From the NCBI RefSeq assembly GCF_000004195.4, contig NC_030678.2, forward strand, positions 90,426,404 through 90,490,403: a DNA stretch of 64,000 bases. The letters are read 5' to 3'. The DNA comes from Xenopus tropicalis (Eukaryota > Chordata > Amphibia > Anura > Pipidae). Made by a program: the position numbers and the translations under genes. This document shows, one piece after another, positions 52,479-64,000 of the stretch (position 1 is the first letter of the stretch; every line of letters begins with the position of its first letter). Below the pieces are notes generated by a model. That model was given only the letters and a program-made list of their open reading frames with translations. It ran no database searches and was not told the DNA's origin.

Positions 52479-52680
52479 ATGTCATCATCAGATGAAGAGA
52501 CCCTCAGTGAGAGGTCATACCGCAGTGAAAGGTCATGTCGCAGCGAGAGGTCTGGAAGTTTGTCCCCTTGCCCACCAGGGGACACTCTCCCTTGGAATTT
52601 ACCTCGCCATGAGCAAAAGAAGAGGAAGTGCAAGGACTCTGTGCTGGATCCTGCGGAAAGGGCAGTGGTCAGAGTGGCTG
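52479..52680 (+). CDS. macf1: MACF1 (microtubule-actin crosslinking factor 1), alternative first coding exon a
   Basis: MACF1 is a giant spectraplakin linking actin to microtubules. This exon encodes the 67-residue N terminus of one isoform: MSSSDEETLSERSYRSERSC, then a Ser/Arg-rich RSERS run, SLSPCPPGDTLPW, and LDPAERAVVRVA. This agrees closely with the mammalian isoform start as I recall it. The donor is GCTG|GTAAGA at 52681, leaving one base of the next codon (Asp expected). The tandem calponin-homology actin-binding domain, starting with an ERDRVQKKTF-like sequence, lies beyond the right edge. The N-terminal segment has no known fold and is expected to be disordered. The exon is intact. 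Confidence 0.93.
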
Positions 52681-52966
52681 GTAAGAAAATGACTCATTGT
52701 ATGATGACTGTCTATAACCTACTCTGGATAAATAATTACAGTCACAGTCCTTTACATTGCATATTCTATTCTGTATTGCATTTATATTCCACTATGCACT
52801 CCTATTTACCACAATTTGCAAATTAATTCCGCAATGCACCTCTGATTTAAAGTGAATATTAAAATCTCTGTTGAACCCGAATCTAAAAGTGCAGACAACT
52901 TATATGTCATATTCAAACTCACTGAACCACTCCCACAAATTATATACCTACATTTTATTCTGTTAA

Positions 52967-53270
52967 GTAGGGATGCACAGAATCCAGGATTTGGTTTAGG
53001 AATTCAACCAAATCCAAACCTTTTTCAGCAGGATTCAGATTCGGACGATTCCAAGTGCCTGGCCAAACCAAATCCTAAATGTCATGTAACTTTAGTACCA
53101 CATTAAAGGATATTTCAAAATCTTATAGCACAGGGCTTTTTCCCCCAATTCTGAACGCTAATTTACACACACAAATTAGTTTGTGTATGTTAAAGAGAGA
53201 GTTCATGCTTTAACGATTCGAGATTTACCAGGATCCCAAAAATAAGGATTTGGTGTACCCCTGCTATCAA
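52967..53270. repeat. Xenopus repeat 'TAGGGATGCACAGAATCCAG'
   Basis: AGGGATGCACAGAATCC...GATTTGG at the left and AAGGATTTGGTGTACCCCTGCT at the right are loosely inverted. Inside is CAGGATTCAGATTCGGACGA. This resembles the common Xenopus 'GGGATGCACCGAATCC' repeat. Old copy. Confidence 0.55.
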
Positions 53271-54945
53271 GGGGACAGCTTTAGGGATAAAAGTGTTAAA
53301 GTGCATACATAGCCATATTTGAGTGTACATTTATGGGTGTTCACTTTAGACAGGACAATATAAAATATTGTTTGTAGATCATATGGTGTTCTTACATCAA
53401 TCTGCATTAATGCAACAATATATCCAGGTAGACATGCTGCTGTTCATGTCCCATCTTATAATCACAGATGATGTAATCATGCTGCACCCTGGGCGAGGTT
53501 ACATGAGGGTGTTTATACTAAAGAGTGACTGGCTCAGTAATGAGTTCCTACATGTGAGCCAGAAAATCACATGAAATTCATTACAGAACAATGGGATTAC
53601 AACCGCCCACACTTGAGGGGTGGGCAGGAATATGTGTTATACATTTACATCGCTTTGAAAAAATGTCAGTACCTGTATACACTTGAATAAATGTGCACGT
53701 TTGTCATAAAAGGAGCTACTCAGCCTAATGCAGACCTTTTAACGGGGCTGTTTCCAATTCCTGATATTGCATACCTGGAAAAGGTGGGTCTGTGATTCCA
53801 GTGAGAGGCATGTTCCCTGTACTACACTGTGCAAGCTCATGGGATGTTTTGCACCAACCCAAGTTGGACACTTTTTATATTTAAGCTCATATAAATATGA
53901 GCAGTCTGTTCAATGTTAATATTAATAAGCTGTACATTGTTAAGATGGTTAAACAAGTAGAGTTTATATAGGCAAGAATTATGTCAATACTTTTGTTTGT
54001 TTAAGATCTGAATGTATACGGAACAGTTCAGTCATTTCTGTTTGATGCTATACTGAGACTGATTCTGCATTATCTGTTTCCATGGTAACACAGGCTAAGC
54101 AGCCATTCTTTTGATTACCATGGTTACAGAGCTCTCCTCGTGGATTTATAATGGGGGAAGGGGTCTGTGGCTCTCCCCACCTATTTGCCTTTGTTCTAGG
54201 GCTGCCAGCCAAGTGCATACTCAGTGTACTTCTCTTGTGCTTGTCTCCTGATGTCCGCCCAAATTGTGTCCAAGGAAACCTTATCCCTTAATCCAAAGGG
54301 TGAATAATGTATGCTGAGCATTCCACAGCTCTAAACTCTTCGCAGGCTGTTTGTTCACAGTCTTGGAGCTCTTTGGTGTTCATTTATCATTCAGACCACC
54401 CAGTTTGCGTGCCAACCTGTCCTTTTATCATGGGGTTCTACTTTTCTGAAGTTGTAATTAAACATTTTTGTCAGCTACAGTTCTACATTATGTTTTGTGT
54501 ATGCAACTTAGAGAAGTGTTTAGCATGGCTACTGTCTACAACAAACTTTTTTATGAAGTAAGTTAAACACATTATGCCTGTTTATTGTATTAGGTGAAAA
54601 TGTCACAAAGGAGAAAATGGCACAAAGTTTGCCCAAGTGCACTTACCCATAGCAGCCAACAAAATGTTTGCTTTTAAACAGGTGACCAGAAAATGCTGCC
54701 TGTTGGTTGGTTGTTTTAGAGTAGGTGATTATACTTGGGCAAAACATTTCACCTTACATTTTAAACCCCACTAAATAGCTAAAAAAGGAAGATAAAATCA
54801 AACCCGCCATCCAAATAAAATTGGTGTAGATATGTTTTCATGAACCATGCCAGTTTTAGCTTCTATATTTAAATCATCAGAATGGAAAATGGTGTAGATG
54901 TGTGTTCATGGAAAGGTACACTAAACATTCTAATTTCTAAATATT

Positions 54946-55200
54946 GTATGTATAGGATCTATAATGCAGAAACCTGATATCTAGGAAACTCCAATGGGAA
55001 GGTCCTATGGGAAGGTTGTTTTAATTTTTAGCAAATAATCTGCATGATAATTTGTTGGCAAACCCATCATGTGGGTTATATTTAATGTATACATGTCTTT
55101 TTTTAGACTTAAGTTATGGTGATCCAAATTACTGAAAAACCCTTATCCGGAAAACTCCAGGTCCCATGTGTTCCTGATAATAGATACCATACCTGTATAA
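54946..55200. mobile_element. Old copy of the 'CAGGTATGGGACCC' MITE
   Basis: ATAATGCAGAAACCTGATATC at the left, and CCCTTATCCGGAAAACTCCAGGTCCC...GATACCATACCTGTATA at the right, match the family at 17344-17673. The left end is decayed. Confidence 0.65.
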
Positions 55201-56634
55201 CTTTGAAAAGAAAATTGATTAGTGTACTTTAAGGTTTGTACCATGTTTCATTAAAACACATTACATCATTTTCATTTTGATAGCTTTGATTCAGCAGCTA
55301 AACCTGGCATTTTAAACACTTAGTTTGTAATTTATATACGGATTTTAACACCAGTGCAATAAGGATTTGACCATCAATGCAAATAGACAGTGACCTGACA
55401 CTAACCCCCATGTGAATTAAATAGCACAGTGTTTTTCTAGGTGAAGTAACTGATATCAACCAATAAAATGTTTGCTTTTAAACTAGGGACCTTTTAAAGT
55501 TCAATTCAGGAAAATTCTAACTGGAACCAGTGGAGAACCTAGAAGCTCATGTGTCTTCTGTATTTATTATTACCTCTTAGTTTATTAGTTTATGGGGTAA
55601 GGAAAGGTCAGGTTTTATTTAGAGGTAAATAAATGTACATATTATATTATGTAACAGTATGTATTCCTTATAATACACATTATAATACACTGTAGGTATG
55701 CTGCTAATTAGGTTTAATATTGGGGGCAGGTTTTCTGTTTTAATGGATTTACATGTGTAAACAATAGCAGGCAATCTATATCCCTGTATGTACAAAGTTC
55801 TTGATACAGTTCAGCTGGGTGTCATTCACCTCTTTTTCTAAACAAAGACAACAATGTCATTGAGAGAGACAGACTAAAAGCACAGTAGGAACAATATCAT
55901 AGTAGAAGTGTAATAAGCACATCTGTTTTTTTTACACTAAATCACTCTTGTGTTTTCCACCAATAATATCAGCACTTCATTTTGCACACCTGCACACCCT
56001 TCATAAATGAATCTTCCCTCCATTGCCTTGCCCACAAATGCATGAAGAGAATTGTGTTTCCAGTATAGGAATCTGTGGTTATTAGCATCGGATGATAAAT
56101 AAAGGCAGGTCAACATCATTTTATTACAATAGAAGTACTGTTATCCCTTCCTAAAACAACAGCTCTTTGGACTTTGGGGATCCCCATGCCTGCCAAAAAC
56201 AGCCTCAGATTTATGGCAAGGTTGGCATGAACAAGTTTATCATTCATTACAGTCATGTAGCTGTGACTAAAGTGAGAATTATAGGGGCTTACTTAGAACA
56301 TAGATGGCATACCAACTGCTCAATAGCAGTCATCCACAGAGGACATGATGGGAGGCACAAAATGGGCAGCAGCATTTATGCAATTTGTATCAAGATAGCT
56401 AGCAATGAGAAAGTTGCTCTGACATTTTATAATACAAGACTACTCATATATCCTAATCCACACACCATAGTCAGATATTTGATAATTTACTCTATTGACC
56501 ACAACCAGAAATGTTCTATGTGCAATTTGCATTAATTCAAATCAGTTTTGGGGGGTAAAATTTGGCCAAAACATGGTTATACGTAAAAAGCATTTATCTA
56601 TACATTAAACACAATTGTTTTTGATGTTGTTACA

Positions 56635-56828
56635 ACACATGGAGCTACTTAGTAGCAGCTACTTTTCACAGCTACTAAACCCCAGAAAATACCCTGCCAT
56701 AGACAATACTGGCAATTGCCTCTGCAAAAACACATGTAGAGACAATTATCAGTAAATGATCAGCATTGTCTATTTTAGTAGCCATGACAAGTTGCTGCTA
56801 CTAGTAGCTCTGTGTGTCTTCACCCTTT
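56635..56828. mobile_element. TIR MITE, second copy of the 25956 family
   Basis: It shares AGAAAATACCCTGCCATAGACAATACTG with the 25956-26161 copy. The ends ACATGGAGCTACTTAGTAGC and TAGTAGCTCTGTGTGTCTTCACCC are inverted. Confidence 0.8.
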
Positions 56829-56999
56829 TAGGTTGGGGATAAGTAGTTATGACTGTGGTATGTAGCCCCATAAAAAGATACATACTGTCCCATGACAGTA
56901 GTAGCTCCTTGTGCCTGCACCCTTAACTGAGGCACAGGCACCTTTTATATTGTCTCTTTTGGCAGCTTAATTAGTATCTGAAGCTTCAACTTAATTTCT

Positions 57000-57231
57000 C
57001 CCGATGGCCACTAGATGTCACCCCCATTCCGCCAGCCTCCACCACAGATGTAGTGCCTTTGGTGGCCGCAGGGTGTCCACCTTTCCCTCAGCCTGTCTGT
57101 ACTACCCTCTCGCCATGCTGGGTGTCCCTTTCGGTCTAGCCGCACGGGGCGGGGACAGGAGCCGGAAGTTGGATCCAGAGACACCGGACTGACCGGCGGG
57201 CACCGGGCATACTGCGGGCATATCGGGCACC
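57000..57231 (+). promoter_or_regulatory. macf1: CpG-rich promoter / 5' UTR of MACF1 exon 1b
   Basis: Base composition rises sharply in G+C and CpG (GCCGCACGGGGCGGGGACAG, GACCGGCGGGCACCGGGC) just before the ATG. A GGGGCGGGG Sp1-type box lies at about 57146-57155. The pattern fits a TATA-less CpG promoter for the second MACF1 isoform. Confidence 0.6.
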
Positions 57232-57325
57232 ATGTCCGGGTACATCCCGGGGCAACTCCCGGCGGATCGGAGTCAGGAGAATGAGTTTGTACGCGCGTAT
57301 GAGGGAGTGCTGGAACGATACAAAG
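57232..57325 (+). CDS. macf1: MACF1, alternative first coding exon b
   Basis: This encodes MSGYIPGQLPADRSQENEFV and continues to AYEGVLERYK. The AYEDVLERYK motif ends the equivalent dystonin first exon (MAGYLSP...), and MACF1 has a matching isoform start. The ATG sits in CACCATG, a good Kozak context. The donor AAAG|GTACCG at 57326 leaves one base, the same phase as exon a, so both can splice to the same calponin-homology exon (expected to begin with the rest of an Asp codon and ERD). Only 31 residues are encoded. The open frame beyond the donor is intronic. Confidence 0.85.
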
Positions 57326-58035
57326 GTACCGAGAGGGATGTCGGGGTGTTCTCTGGGAAATTATTCGAATGGTTGGGGTCCTGCTGGGTTTACCTTAGTG
57401 GGCACCTGGCATGGCAGAGTGAGTGGGAGGGCTGGGCAAGCCCTGTCATACTTTGTTTTTTTGTGGAATGCGCCGAGTCACTCAGTGCGGCATCCCTAGT
57501 CATGTCCCATAGGCTTTGGGTCTCCGCTCTGCTCCCCGGAACAGGGGCTGCTGGGGCAGGTGAGCCTCTCTAGGGACTTGGGCAAGTGGCTATACGGAAC
57601 TGCCGCTTCGGAGATAGGGACTGACTAGTTCTGTCCCCTCTGTCATACGGGCAGGTGACTGTCACACTGCGGTGTAGCAAGGGGCAAGTTAGTCTCTGGG
57701 AAAGTACGTAATAACCCAATGTGCCAGTCTGTGCCAGTGGGAGATGGATAGGTAACATGCAACCGTGGGAGACTGCTCTTTCCCTGACAGAACAGTAATT
57801 GTAGGGAGCTCAGTGACACTTCCTTACTGCCGTGCAGAATAGCCTGGCTTTTGGTGGAGTTTGGGGGCCGTCATCTCGGCCTTGGCCTTGCACATACTAT
57901 GACCCCAGCAGTTCTACTGAGGAAGTAATATCCATATATTTACCTCTTTACTGTGCAGTTAGCAGAAAAGCTTCTTTAGTAGGAGTTGGTGAGGTCAGGG
58001 TTAGTAGGGTAAGGTGGTCACTGACAGTGTTACAC

Positions 58036-58236
58036 AGCAATGTTCCCTCTAAACACTTATGCACACAGCATTTTGAGGACAGTGCCTACAACAAATTGTG
58101 GTGTGCAGAAAGAATTTTGTGAAAAAACACAACATTTTACATGTATTCTGACCTGAGCATATAGGTTTTTTTAAAATGTGCACACAGAAATTTTTTTGTG
58201 CACCTAGCCAAAAAGGAATTAGAGGGAACATTCTTG
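58036..58236. mobile_element. TIR MITE 'ATGTTCCCTCTAA...TTAGAGGGAACATT'
   Basis: Perfect short inverted ends (AATGTTCCCTCTAA / TTAGAGGGAACATT) enclose about 200 bp rich in TGTGCACA-type blocks. It is related to 31120-31340. Confidence 0.8.
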
Positions 58237-60260
58237 CCCAACTGTTGCCCCTTATATTGTTATTACAGTACAACTCTCAGCACTCATGAACATTGGCTGT
58301 TGTAGTTTAACACAGCTGAAGGGCCATAGGAATGCCAAGAGCCCTACCACCACTAAAGATGGTCTTGGTTTAACAAATGCTATATGTTATATATGAGAGT
58401 TATAGCTTATAATTTTTTCTTTATTAAAAAACCAAAGGTACATCAGGCATATTGGTTTGCATTGTGTCTGGTATACAGGCCTAATGAGAGCATTATAGTT
58501 ACATTATAGTTCTCACAAAGCAAGAGCAAAGTGCAGAATTAATATGTCCTTTCCCTATTGATAACCTTTTTATGTTCTTTCCCTATAAATAACTTTGGCA
58601 TCGAACAACATTTTTTTACATTAAGGTAGGTAAAATTGCAGCTAGGTGGCAACCCTAGTTGTGTTGTCATACACAAAGTGTACCTGAAAGTGAAACCACT
58701 GAAAGATAGGTGTTAGTTTCAGCACTTTCTTGTGTCCATGTTCCGTCTTTTGCACCTTGCGCTTTTTTCAACAAAGCCAAGGTAAACTGCAATTTGCTGC
58801 AGTTGGCAAGTATAGAGAAGTTTGTACTGATGCACATACCTTTACAGCATTTAGGTGGACACAGTTTTGCGCTTTGCACTGCACCTATTGGTAGTACATG
58901 AACCCTTTATGTCTTTACTACTGTGCATCAGGCAAAGGCAGACAACCCTGCAGTGTTTCAGCAAGGGGAGCCAGTTCACCTTTATGTGCATCCATATTGA
59001 TGGACTTTCCAAGAGTGTAACAGAAACAGGTGACTGTTCTACCAAAACAGGACAGATTTGCTCATCACTAGTCCTGATTTATAGTGGCCAGAAATGTGTC
59101 ATTGTATAGTTTAATAGTTATATATAAAAGAGAGTTTTTTTGTAGGTTATAGTTTGAAATATATATAGAAGTAGAGTATAACATGGGATAACTATTGAGG
59201 CAGGGCTGTTTCTAGCAACAAGTTATAAATACTAAGCTGGTGTGCAAGCATTCATTAATGATACCAGTTTTGCTGCAGTACGCTGTGCATGGCTTACTCA
59301 TACTTTTGATCAGGTAATAAAAAAAGGGATAGGTAATGGTAGAAGGGAAGGCACTAACCGAAATGATGAAGGCTATCATACTTGTGTGGTAAATGGTTTG
59401 GAATGTTCCAGGAAAAGCATTTCTTTGGAGTCAGGCTGTTGACTTTTGTTATGAGTTAAAAACTGCATTGTTTGTGTGGACATCTATGGAAATTATTGGT
59501 GTATGTAAAGGAAAACATTTACAATCAGTCACAGTGGTGAGAGGAGATATAGTTTTATAACTGGTCCCTAAAATAATGTGTTAATACTGATAAGGAATAG
59601 AGTCCCACCTGGGTTTTAAAGACTCATTCCCCAATAAGATATACATATAAATAAGATATAATGAAAATATGTCCTAAGGTTGTGATAATTGGGGGAATAA
59701 AAGCTGGCAATGTGTCGCATCCTGCAGGTTATCTGCCCAAGTGTGGGGCCCTCTAATGGGGCTACCTGACCGATATCTGCCCTAAGATCGGGCAAACAGG
59801 TTTAAAAATTCCATTGAGGCAAGAAGTGCATCTGCTTGTTGATGTCTTCCTTGCCTCGAGAGAATCAATTGCCCTAGGTTCACTCTGGTGAAATGTCTAG
59901 AGATATCAGCAACGTGCTTTACAGAGTGGGAGAGACTTTTATAAGGCAGCAGTCAGAAAGTAGCTTTAGGGTGTAACCCAGGTGTGTCTACAACAGAAGA
60001 ATGCCATAGATCTGAGGCTGTTATGATGAGAAGGATTATAAAATATGTGTACTGTATATTTGTCACCCTTAGATTTCCAGTTGACAGGAGCTTTGGGGTG
60101 TGCCAGGGGTGTACATGCAGACATGTACAATTATAGGTGACTAAAAGTAATTGTTACCATAACAGTTGTGTATGACTGTGTGCTTATGAGCCTGCCTAGT
60201 AGATAGAAAGAAGCCACATATACTATAACTGACTGACAGGCAAGCTCTTACATGGATACA

Positions 60261-60269
<9 letters not shown>

Positions 60270-60308
<39 letters not shown>

Positions 60309-60446
60309 GTGTTCGAAACGCTGGATTAATAAAGATTTTTTGTTTAAAGTCCCTGTGTGTGCGGTACTCTGTTCTTCATTTACATAAACTTTTGGCTAGC
60401 ATCTGGGGCAGTTGATTGTTTGTAGGGGGTGCTCCTTTTGTTTCTT

Positions 60447-60489
<43 letters not shown>

Positions 60490-60650
60490 CGGTAGAACCC
60501 CCATTTTAAGTTTTTCAGGGAACAGAAAAACATTGTGAAAATCCGGGAAAATGTAAAATCAGGGAGGTTTATTATGTGTTATATATTAGTGAGACCACAA
60601 AACAATGGTGTAAAATGCAGGAAAACTCAAGATGTAAAATTGAGGTTTTA

Positions 60651-60690
<40 letters not shown>
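60270..60690. repeat. Three (TA)n arrays separated by other sequence
   Basis: (TA)n tracts at 60270-60305, 60452-60486 and 60654-60689. The second and third are separated only by a TIR MITE, so they were probably one array. Sequence at 60306-60450 (TTCGAAACGCTGGATTAATAAAG) resembles a retroelement 3' end. Confidence 0.85.
60490..60653. mobile_element. TIR MITE inserted in a (TA)n array
   Basis: CGGTAGAACCCCCATTTTAA and GTAAAATTGAGGTTTTACTG are inverted ends with TA on each side. 164 bp, with an internal GGGAAAATGTAAAATC block. Non-coding. Confidence 0.75.
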
Positions 60691-60692
<2 letters not shown>

Positions 60693-62385
60693 CTTATTTA
60701 TTTGGAGGCTTATTTTTAAAAGGACAGTGCTACGTACATTACTCAAAATTTAAAATGATGTATAGTGTTCAGATTATCCTACTTTCACAAGACTAGATGT
60801 GTCTGTCTGGAACATTGGAACCCAAAAGTGAAGGAGTGCTCTGCTCCAGGGTAGACGCTGCACGAAGAGCCAGGTGTGGCTCAGATACTTCCTTCCTACA
60901 TCTCTAAGGATGCAGGGAGTGTCTGATGACTCCATAGCAGGAGCATACTGAATAAAGTTTGATTCAAAATCTGAGAATTAGTCACCATGATGTACCAGAC
61001 TTGTCACAAGGAAGAAGTTTTAGCCAGCCACTTATCTAGCTTGATGATGTTGGGTATCCGTGGGAACTTTGACACTCCTGATTTCAGGCCTCTGTTATTG
61101 TTACAAGGACTGTGGACCACATTAGGCCCTTCAGAAGAAATGCACTGAATGCTAACAAGGGAGTTTTTTTTTATCCTTTTGAGCCAAGCCTCTTCAACCT
61201 ATAGATCTCCAGCTGTTTTTAAACTACTTATTGCATGCCAACAGCAGTGGCTGCTTAGGGATATTGGGAGAGCTGTAGGTTCAAGAGCACTTATGACTTT
61301 ACTCTCATTTATTGCTTCACAATTTTTCACCTAACAAAAACATAAAGACCATTGTCCTGATAGAGTCTCGGGTCAATCCTGAAATGTTGACACAGTAAAC
61401 TTATATCAAGGGCATGCCTTGGAATTTGTATCTGCATTAGATGATTACAGAGTTATACATTATGATGATACAAGTTGGTATAAGCAAGTTACATTATTAT
61501 CTAAGAATCCCAAGGCAACTTGCTTGTATATATTCTACATTTTGTTGCATATGTATGTAGTATGTGCTAAAATACTGATGCAGATTGCAAAAGATGTAAT
61601 CCAGTATTGTGTTGTATTTTTTAGCACCACAAATGCATGGAGTGCTTTACAAGGTGTAAACACAAACAGAAAGAATAAAAAGTACTATGAGTTTTTATGA
61701 GTTGAAATTAGGTCCTTAATCTGAAGATTTTACAGTCTAAGCATGCTGACAAAGCACTGAAAAATTACTCTAAGCAAATGCGTAAGAATATGCCAGCAAC
61801 TAAGACATATTGCTGCGTGTAAAAAGTTATACATGCGACAATATCCATTCTTTGGCATTGCAAGGTATTTTCAGAAGCTTACCCACTGGAGAGGCAATTT
61901 ATCAAACACAAACAGCCTTCTCTGTCATTGTCCTTAATAGTGAAAACTTTTTGAACTTTTTGTTTGCATATAGAAAAAAGATAGAATAAAATAAAAAGAA
62001 TAATGTACCTTATTATATAATCACAACTATATTTTTTGTATATGTTTAACTTAGTATCTCTGAAGGGTAAGGGGGCATACCCTGGATACGGAATTTCTTT
62101 TTATCTACTGGAACATACTTGGATTTTGTACTGGTGGAAACACAGTTGATGGCATTTATGATTGTGAAATAATTTACATTATGGGAAGGCAGAATGAAAG
62201 AACTGCAAAGCGGGTCCATGGATATACTGCACTAACTGGAATGGGGTGGGGTGGGGTGGGCAGGTTTTGCAAGGTTAAATGGGGGGGGTGGAATAGGCTA
62301 TAATGAGATGTGGTTTCAATAGACTGGTTTTGGATGAATTAATTTTATTTAGAAAACCATCAACTTACTGGTAAAATGGTATTTG

Positions 62386-62720
62386 TTAAAGGGGTGGATC
62401 ACCTTTATATTTTTGGTATGATATAGACATTTATATTTTAGGACTATTTGTAGTGATTTGAATGAGAGACTGAAATAAGAATTGGAAAGGGCCTCCAATA
62501 TAACAAAATAACGATAACAACAAAATTGTAGCCTCACAGAGAAATTGTTTTTGGCGGACAGCTGGAAAGAGGTAGAAGAAAAAATAAAAAAAAATAAGAA
62601 AATAATTTAAAAAAATCTATAAAAATTTAAGAATAAAGAGTGAATTAAAAAAGTTGCTGAGAATAGTAAATTCTATAATATACTAAAAGTTAACTTAAAG
62701 GCAAAATATCCCTTCATTAA
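62386..62720. mobile_element. T2-type MITE 'TTAAAGGGGTGGATCACC', partly deleted
   Basis: It starts TTAAAGGGGTGGATCACCTT; the right part TACTAAAAGTTAACTTAAAGG...CCCTTCATTAA matches the standard right end with substitutions. Relative to the family consensus I recall, the central portion is shortened. Confidence 0.65.
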
Positions 62721-63156
62721 TAATATAAAATATGTTTGTAATGTTGCACAAATGTAACTTTTGTTATAAAATGTCAGTGGTGGCAAATGGTCTTTTTTCA
62801 TTAAAGCATGGACTAAAGCCACTGGTTTTTAATCAAATTAGGAACGGACTTACTAATATGGGTTAAAGAGTGAAGATTATTTAATTGGTATAAGAGAGAG
62901 TAAGGGATAATATGTTATGGGTGAAATAGTGACAGGGCTGGTAAAAGCACCTATAACACCGAAAACTGAAAAGGATTCCTTTGCTTTACCATAATTGTTA
63001 TTCTACACAGTACTTGTAAAAATTGTTTACTATGTAGACAATGTCTAGATTTTTATCTTTTGTGTCTTTGCTAATCTCTTGCCTTCAAAACATGCATATT
63101 ATTGTCTCTTGTACACAGCTATTCATCCGTTCAGCCTCATATCCCCTGTCTTCAAC

Positions 63157-63587
63157 TTAAAGGAACAGTAACACCAAAAAAATGAAAGTGTATAAAAGTA
63201 ATTACAATATAATGTACTGTTGCCCTGCATTGCTACAACTGATGTGTTTGCCTCAGAAAGACTACTATAGTTTATATAAGTAAGCTGCTGTGTAGCCATG
63301 GGGGAAGCCATTCAAAGGAGAAAAGGCACAAGTTACTTAGCAGATAACAGATAAACCCCCCATTATATGGGGCTTATCTACTAGTTATCTGCTATGTAAC
63401 CTGTGCCTTTTCTCCTTTTTTCCAGCTTGAATGGCTGCCCCCATGGCTACACAGCAGCTTATTTATATAAACTATAGTAGTCTTTCTGAGGCAAACACAC
63501 CAGTTGTAGCAATACAGGGCAACAGTACATTATATTGTAATGTATATTACTTTTATACACTTTCATTTGGTGTTACTGTTCCTTTAA
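63157..63587. mobile_element. T2-type MITE, near-perfect palindrome
   Basis: TTAAAGGAACAGTAACACCA at the left and TGGTGTTACTGTTCCTTTAA at the right. The arms (about 190 bp each) are almost fully complementary, meeting near 63370 around GTTACTTAGCAGATAAC. It is a well-known Xenopus family. Mirror ORFs on the two strands here (63123-63311 and 63431-63637) are the two arms. Confidence 0.92.
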
Positions 63588-64000
63588 ACAAATGTGTTTT
63601 GATGTGCAGGGCCCAAAATTCTACAATGTTTAAGTAAGAAGTGAAGTAAAATTCCCCAAGTTAAAGGCTGATGGGGAATTTCAGTGCAAATCTGCACTAG
63701 TGCAATGAAGTGGAACACCCACCTTGTAATTAACATTACAAAATCTAGTGACATTTAGTCTCATGAAACCAATGTAAATGGGCAACAGCATCAATGCACA
63801 ATTGCATCTGTGTTTAATTCCATCCCCCACCCTCCAACCCCCCATCTCCTGAGTAACCTGTGATAAGGCTAGTTTTTCCACTGACCCACTACCTAAGGTT
63901 GGACTCATGGGCCAATCTCCTTGCTCTTTGACTTATTAGCAAAGTCAAAGAGGGCGTACAAAGGGCCACACGTGGTAAGGTTGCCTTTCTATTGTTCCGA
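63588..64000. other. Right edge of window, nothing recognised
   Basis: Non-coding intron sequence. A short hairpin (CTCTTTGACTT..AAGTCAAAGAG, 63924-63952) is the only structure seen. Confidence 0.4.

Larger units (their letters stand above)
52681..57231. other. MACF1 intron between alternative first exons
   Basis: Non-coding. Contains repeats at 52967-53270, about 54946-55200 and 56635-56828. The stretch 55300-56630 shows nothing recognisable. Confidence 0.5.
57326..64000. other. MACF1 intron downstream of exon 1b
   Basis: No exon with the expected ERDRVQKKTF sequence was found, so the intron runs past the right edge. It holds MITEs (58036, 60490, 62386, 63157), (TA)n arrays and otherwise unremarkable AT-rich sequence. 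A 'GCATACACGGG'-family fragment lies near 59727-59850. Confidence 0.6.

Noticed and set aside
63123..63637. Two near-identical ORFs on opposite strands (MATQQL.YINYSSLSEANT)
   Set aside because: They are the two arms of a T2-type palindromic MITE.
1..64000. CRISPR arrays, operons, Shine-Dalgarno sites, tRNA or rRNA genes
   Set aside because: Spliced vertebrate-type genes and eukaryotic repeats throughout; the tandem arrays have no spacer structure, and no tRNA or rRNA sequence was recognised.
1..64000. Endogenous retrovirus or LTR gag/pol sequences
   Set aside because: I saw no protease, RNase H/integrase or envelope motifs; the RT fragments are CR1/L2-type ([17 protein letters not shown]) or Penelope-like, not retroviral.

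Overview
The window is vertebrate genomic DNA, almost certainly from a clawed frog (Xenopus; species not decidable by eye). It has multi-exon genes with GT/AG introns. It is saturated with repeats of the kind I know from Xenopus: TTAA-flanked T2-type MITEs, hAT MITEs with 8-bp target duplications, Tc1 elements, CR1/L2-type LINE fragments and a Penelope-like element. All recognisable genes lie on the + strand.

Layout. (1) 1-5.8 kb: the last three coding exons of an ornithine decarboxylase (ODC)-family gene ('copy A'), whose 5' part lies left of the window. (2) 9.4-27.1 kb: a complete eight-exon ODC-family gene ('copy B', about 422 aa), arranged head-to-tail behind copy A with the same splice phases. 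Its 7.2-kb third intron holds a Penelope-like element, a CR1-like LINE, hAT and T2 MITEs and a large palindromic repeat. (3) 27.2-31.5 kb: repeats, including a 34-bp-period minisatellite. (4) 31.6-36.4 kb: NDUFS5 (mitochondrial complex I, 104 aa), with two coding exons and a probable 5' non-coding exon. (5) 36.4-52.4 kb: repeat-rich spacer with a 1.62-kb Tc1 transposon and a second copy of the minisatellite-bearing element. (6) 52.5-64 kb: two alternative first coding exons of the spectraplakin gene MACF1, about 4.6 kb apart and both ending in phase 1; the common exons lie to the right.

NDUFS5 followed by MACF1 on one strand matches the arrangement I recall for human 1p34, so this is a conserved block with a frog ODC-like tandem pair to its left. 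The most interesting biology is in that pair. The PLP-binding and catalytic framework of ODC is kept (complete in copy B, and in the visible part of copy A). In both copies, however, the residue matching ODC Asp361, which holds the distal amino group of ornithine, is replaced (Ala in A, Thr in B). Asp332 is Gln in A and not clearly kept in B. Both proteins also stop before the ODC C-terminal degradation signal. They are best read as stable decarboxylases of changed substrate preference, perhaps like the mouse ODC paralogue reported as a leucine decarboxylase, rather than true ODCs.

Coordinates of exons come from reading splice sites and aligning by eye to remembered ODC, NDUFS5 and MACF1/dystonin proteins; no database search was run. 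Many MITE boundaries are well supported by inverted ends and target duplications; others are approximate and marked so.
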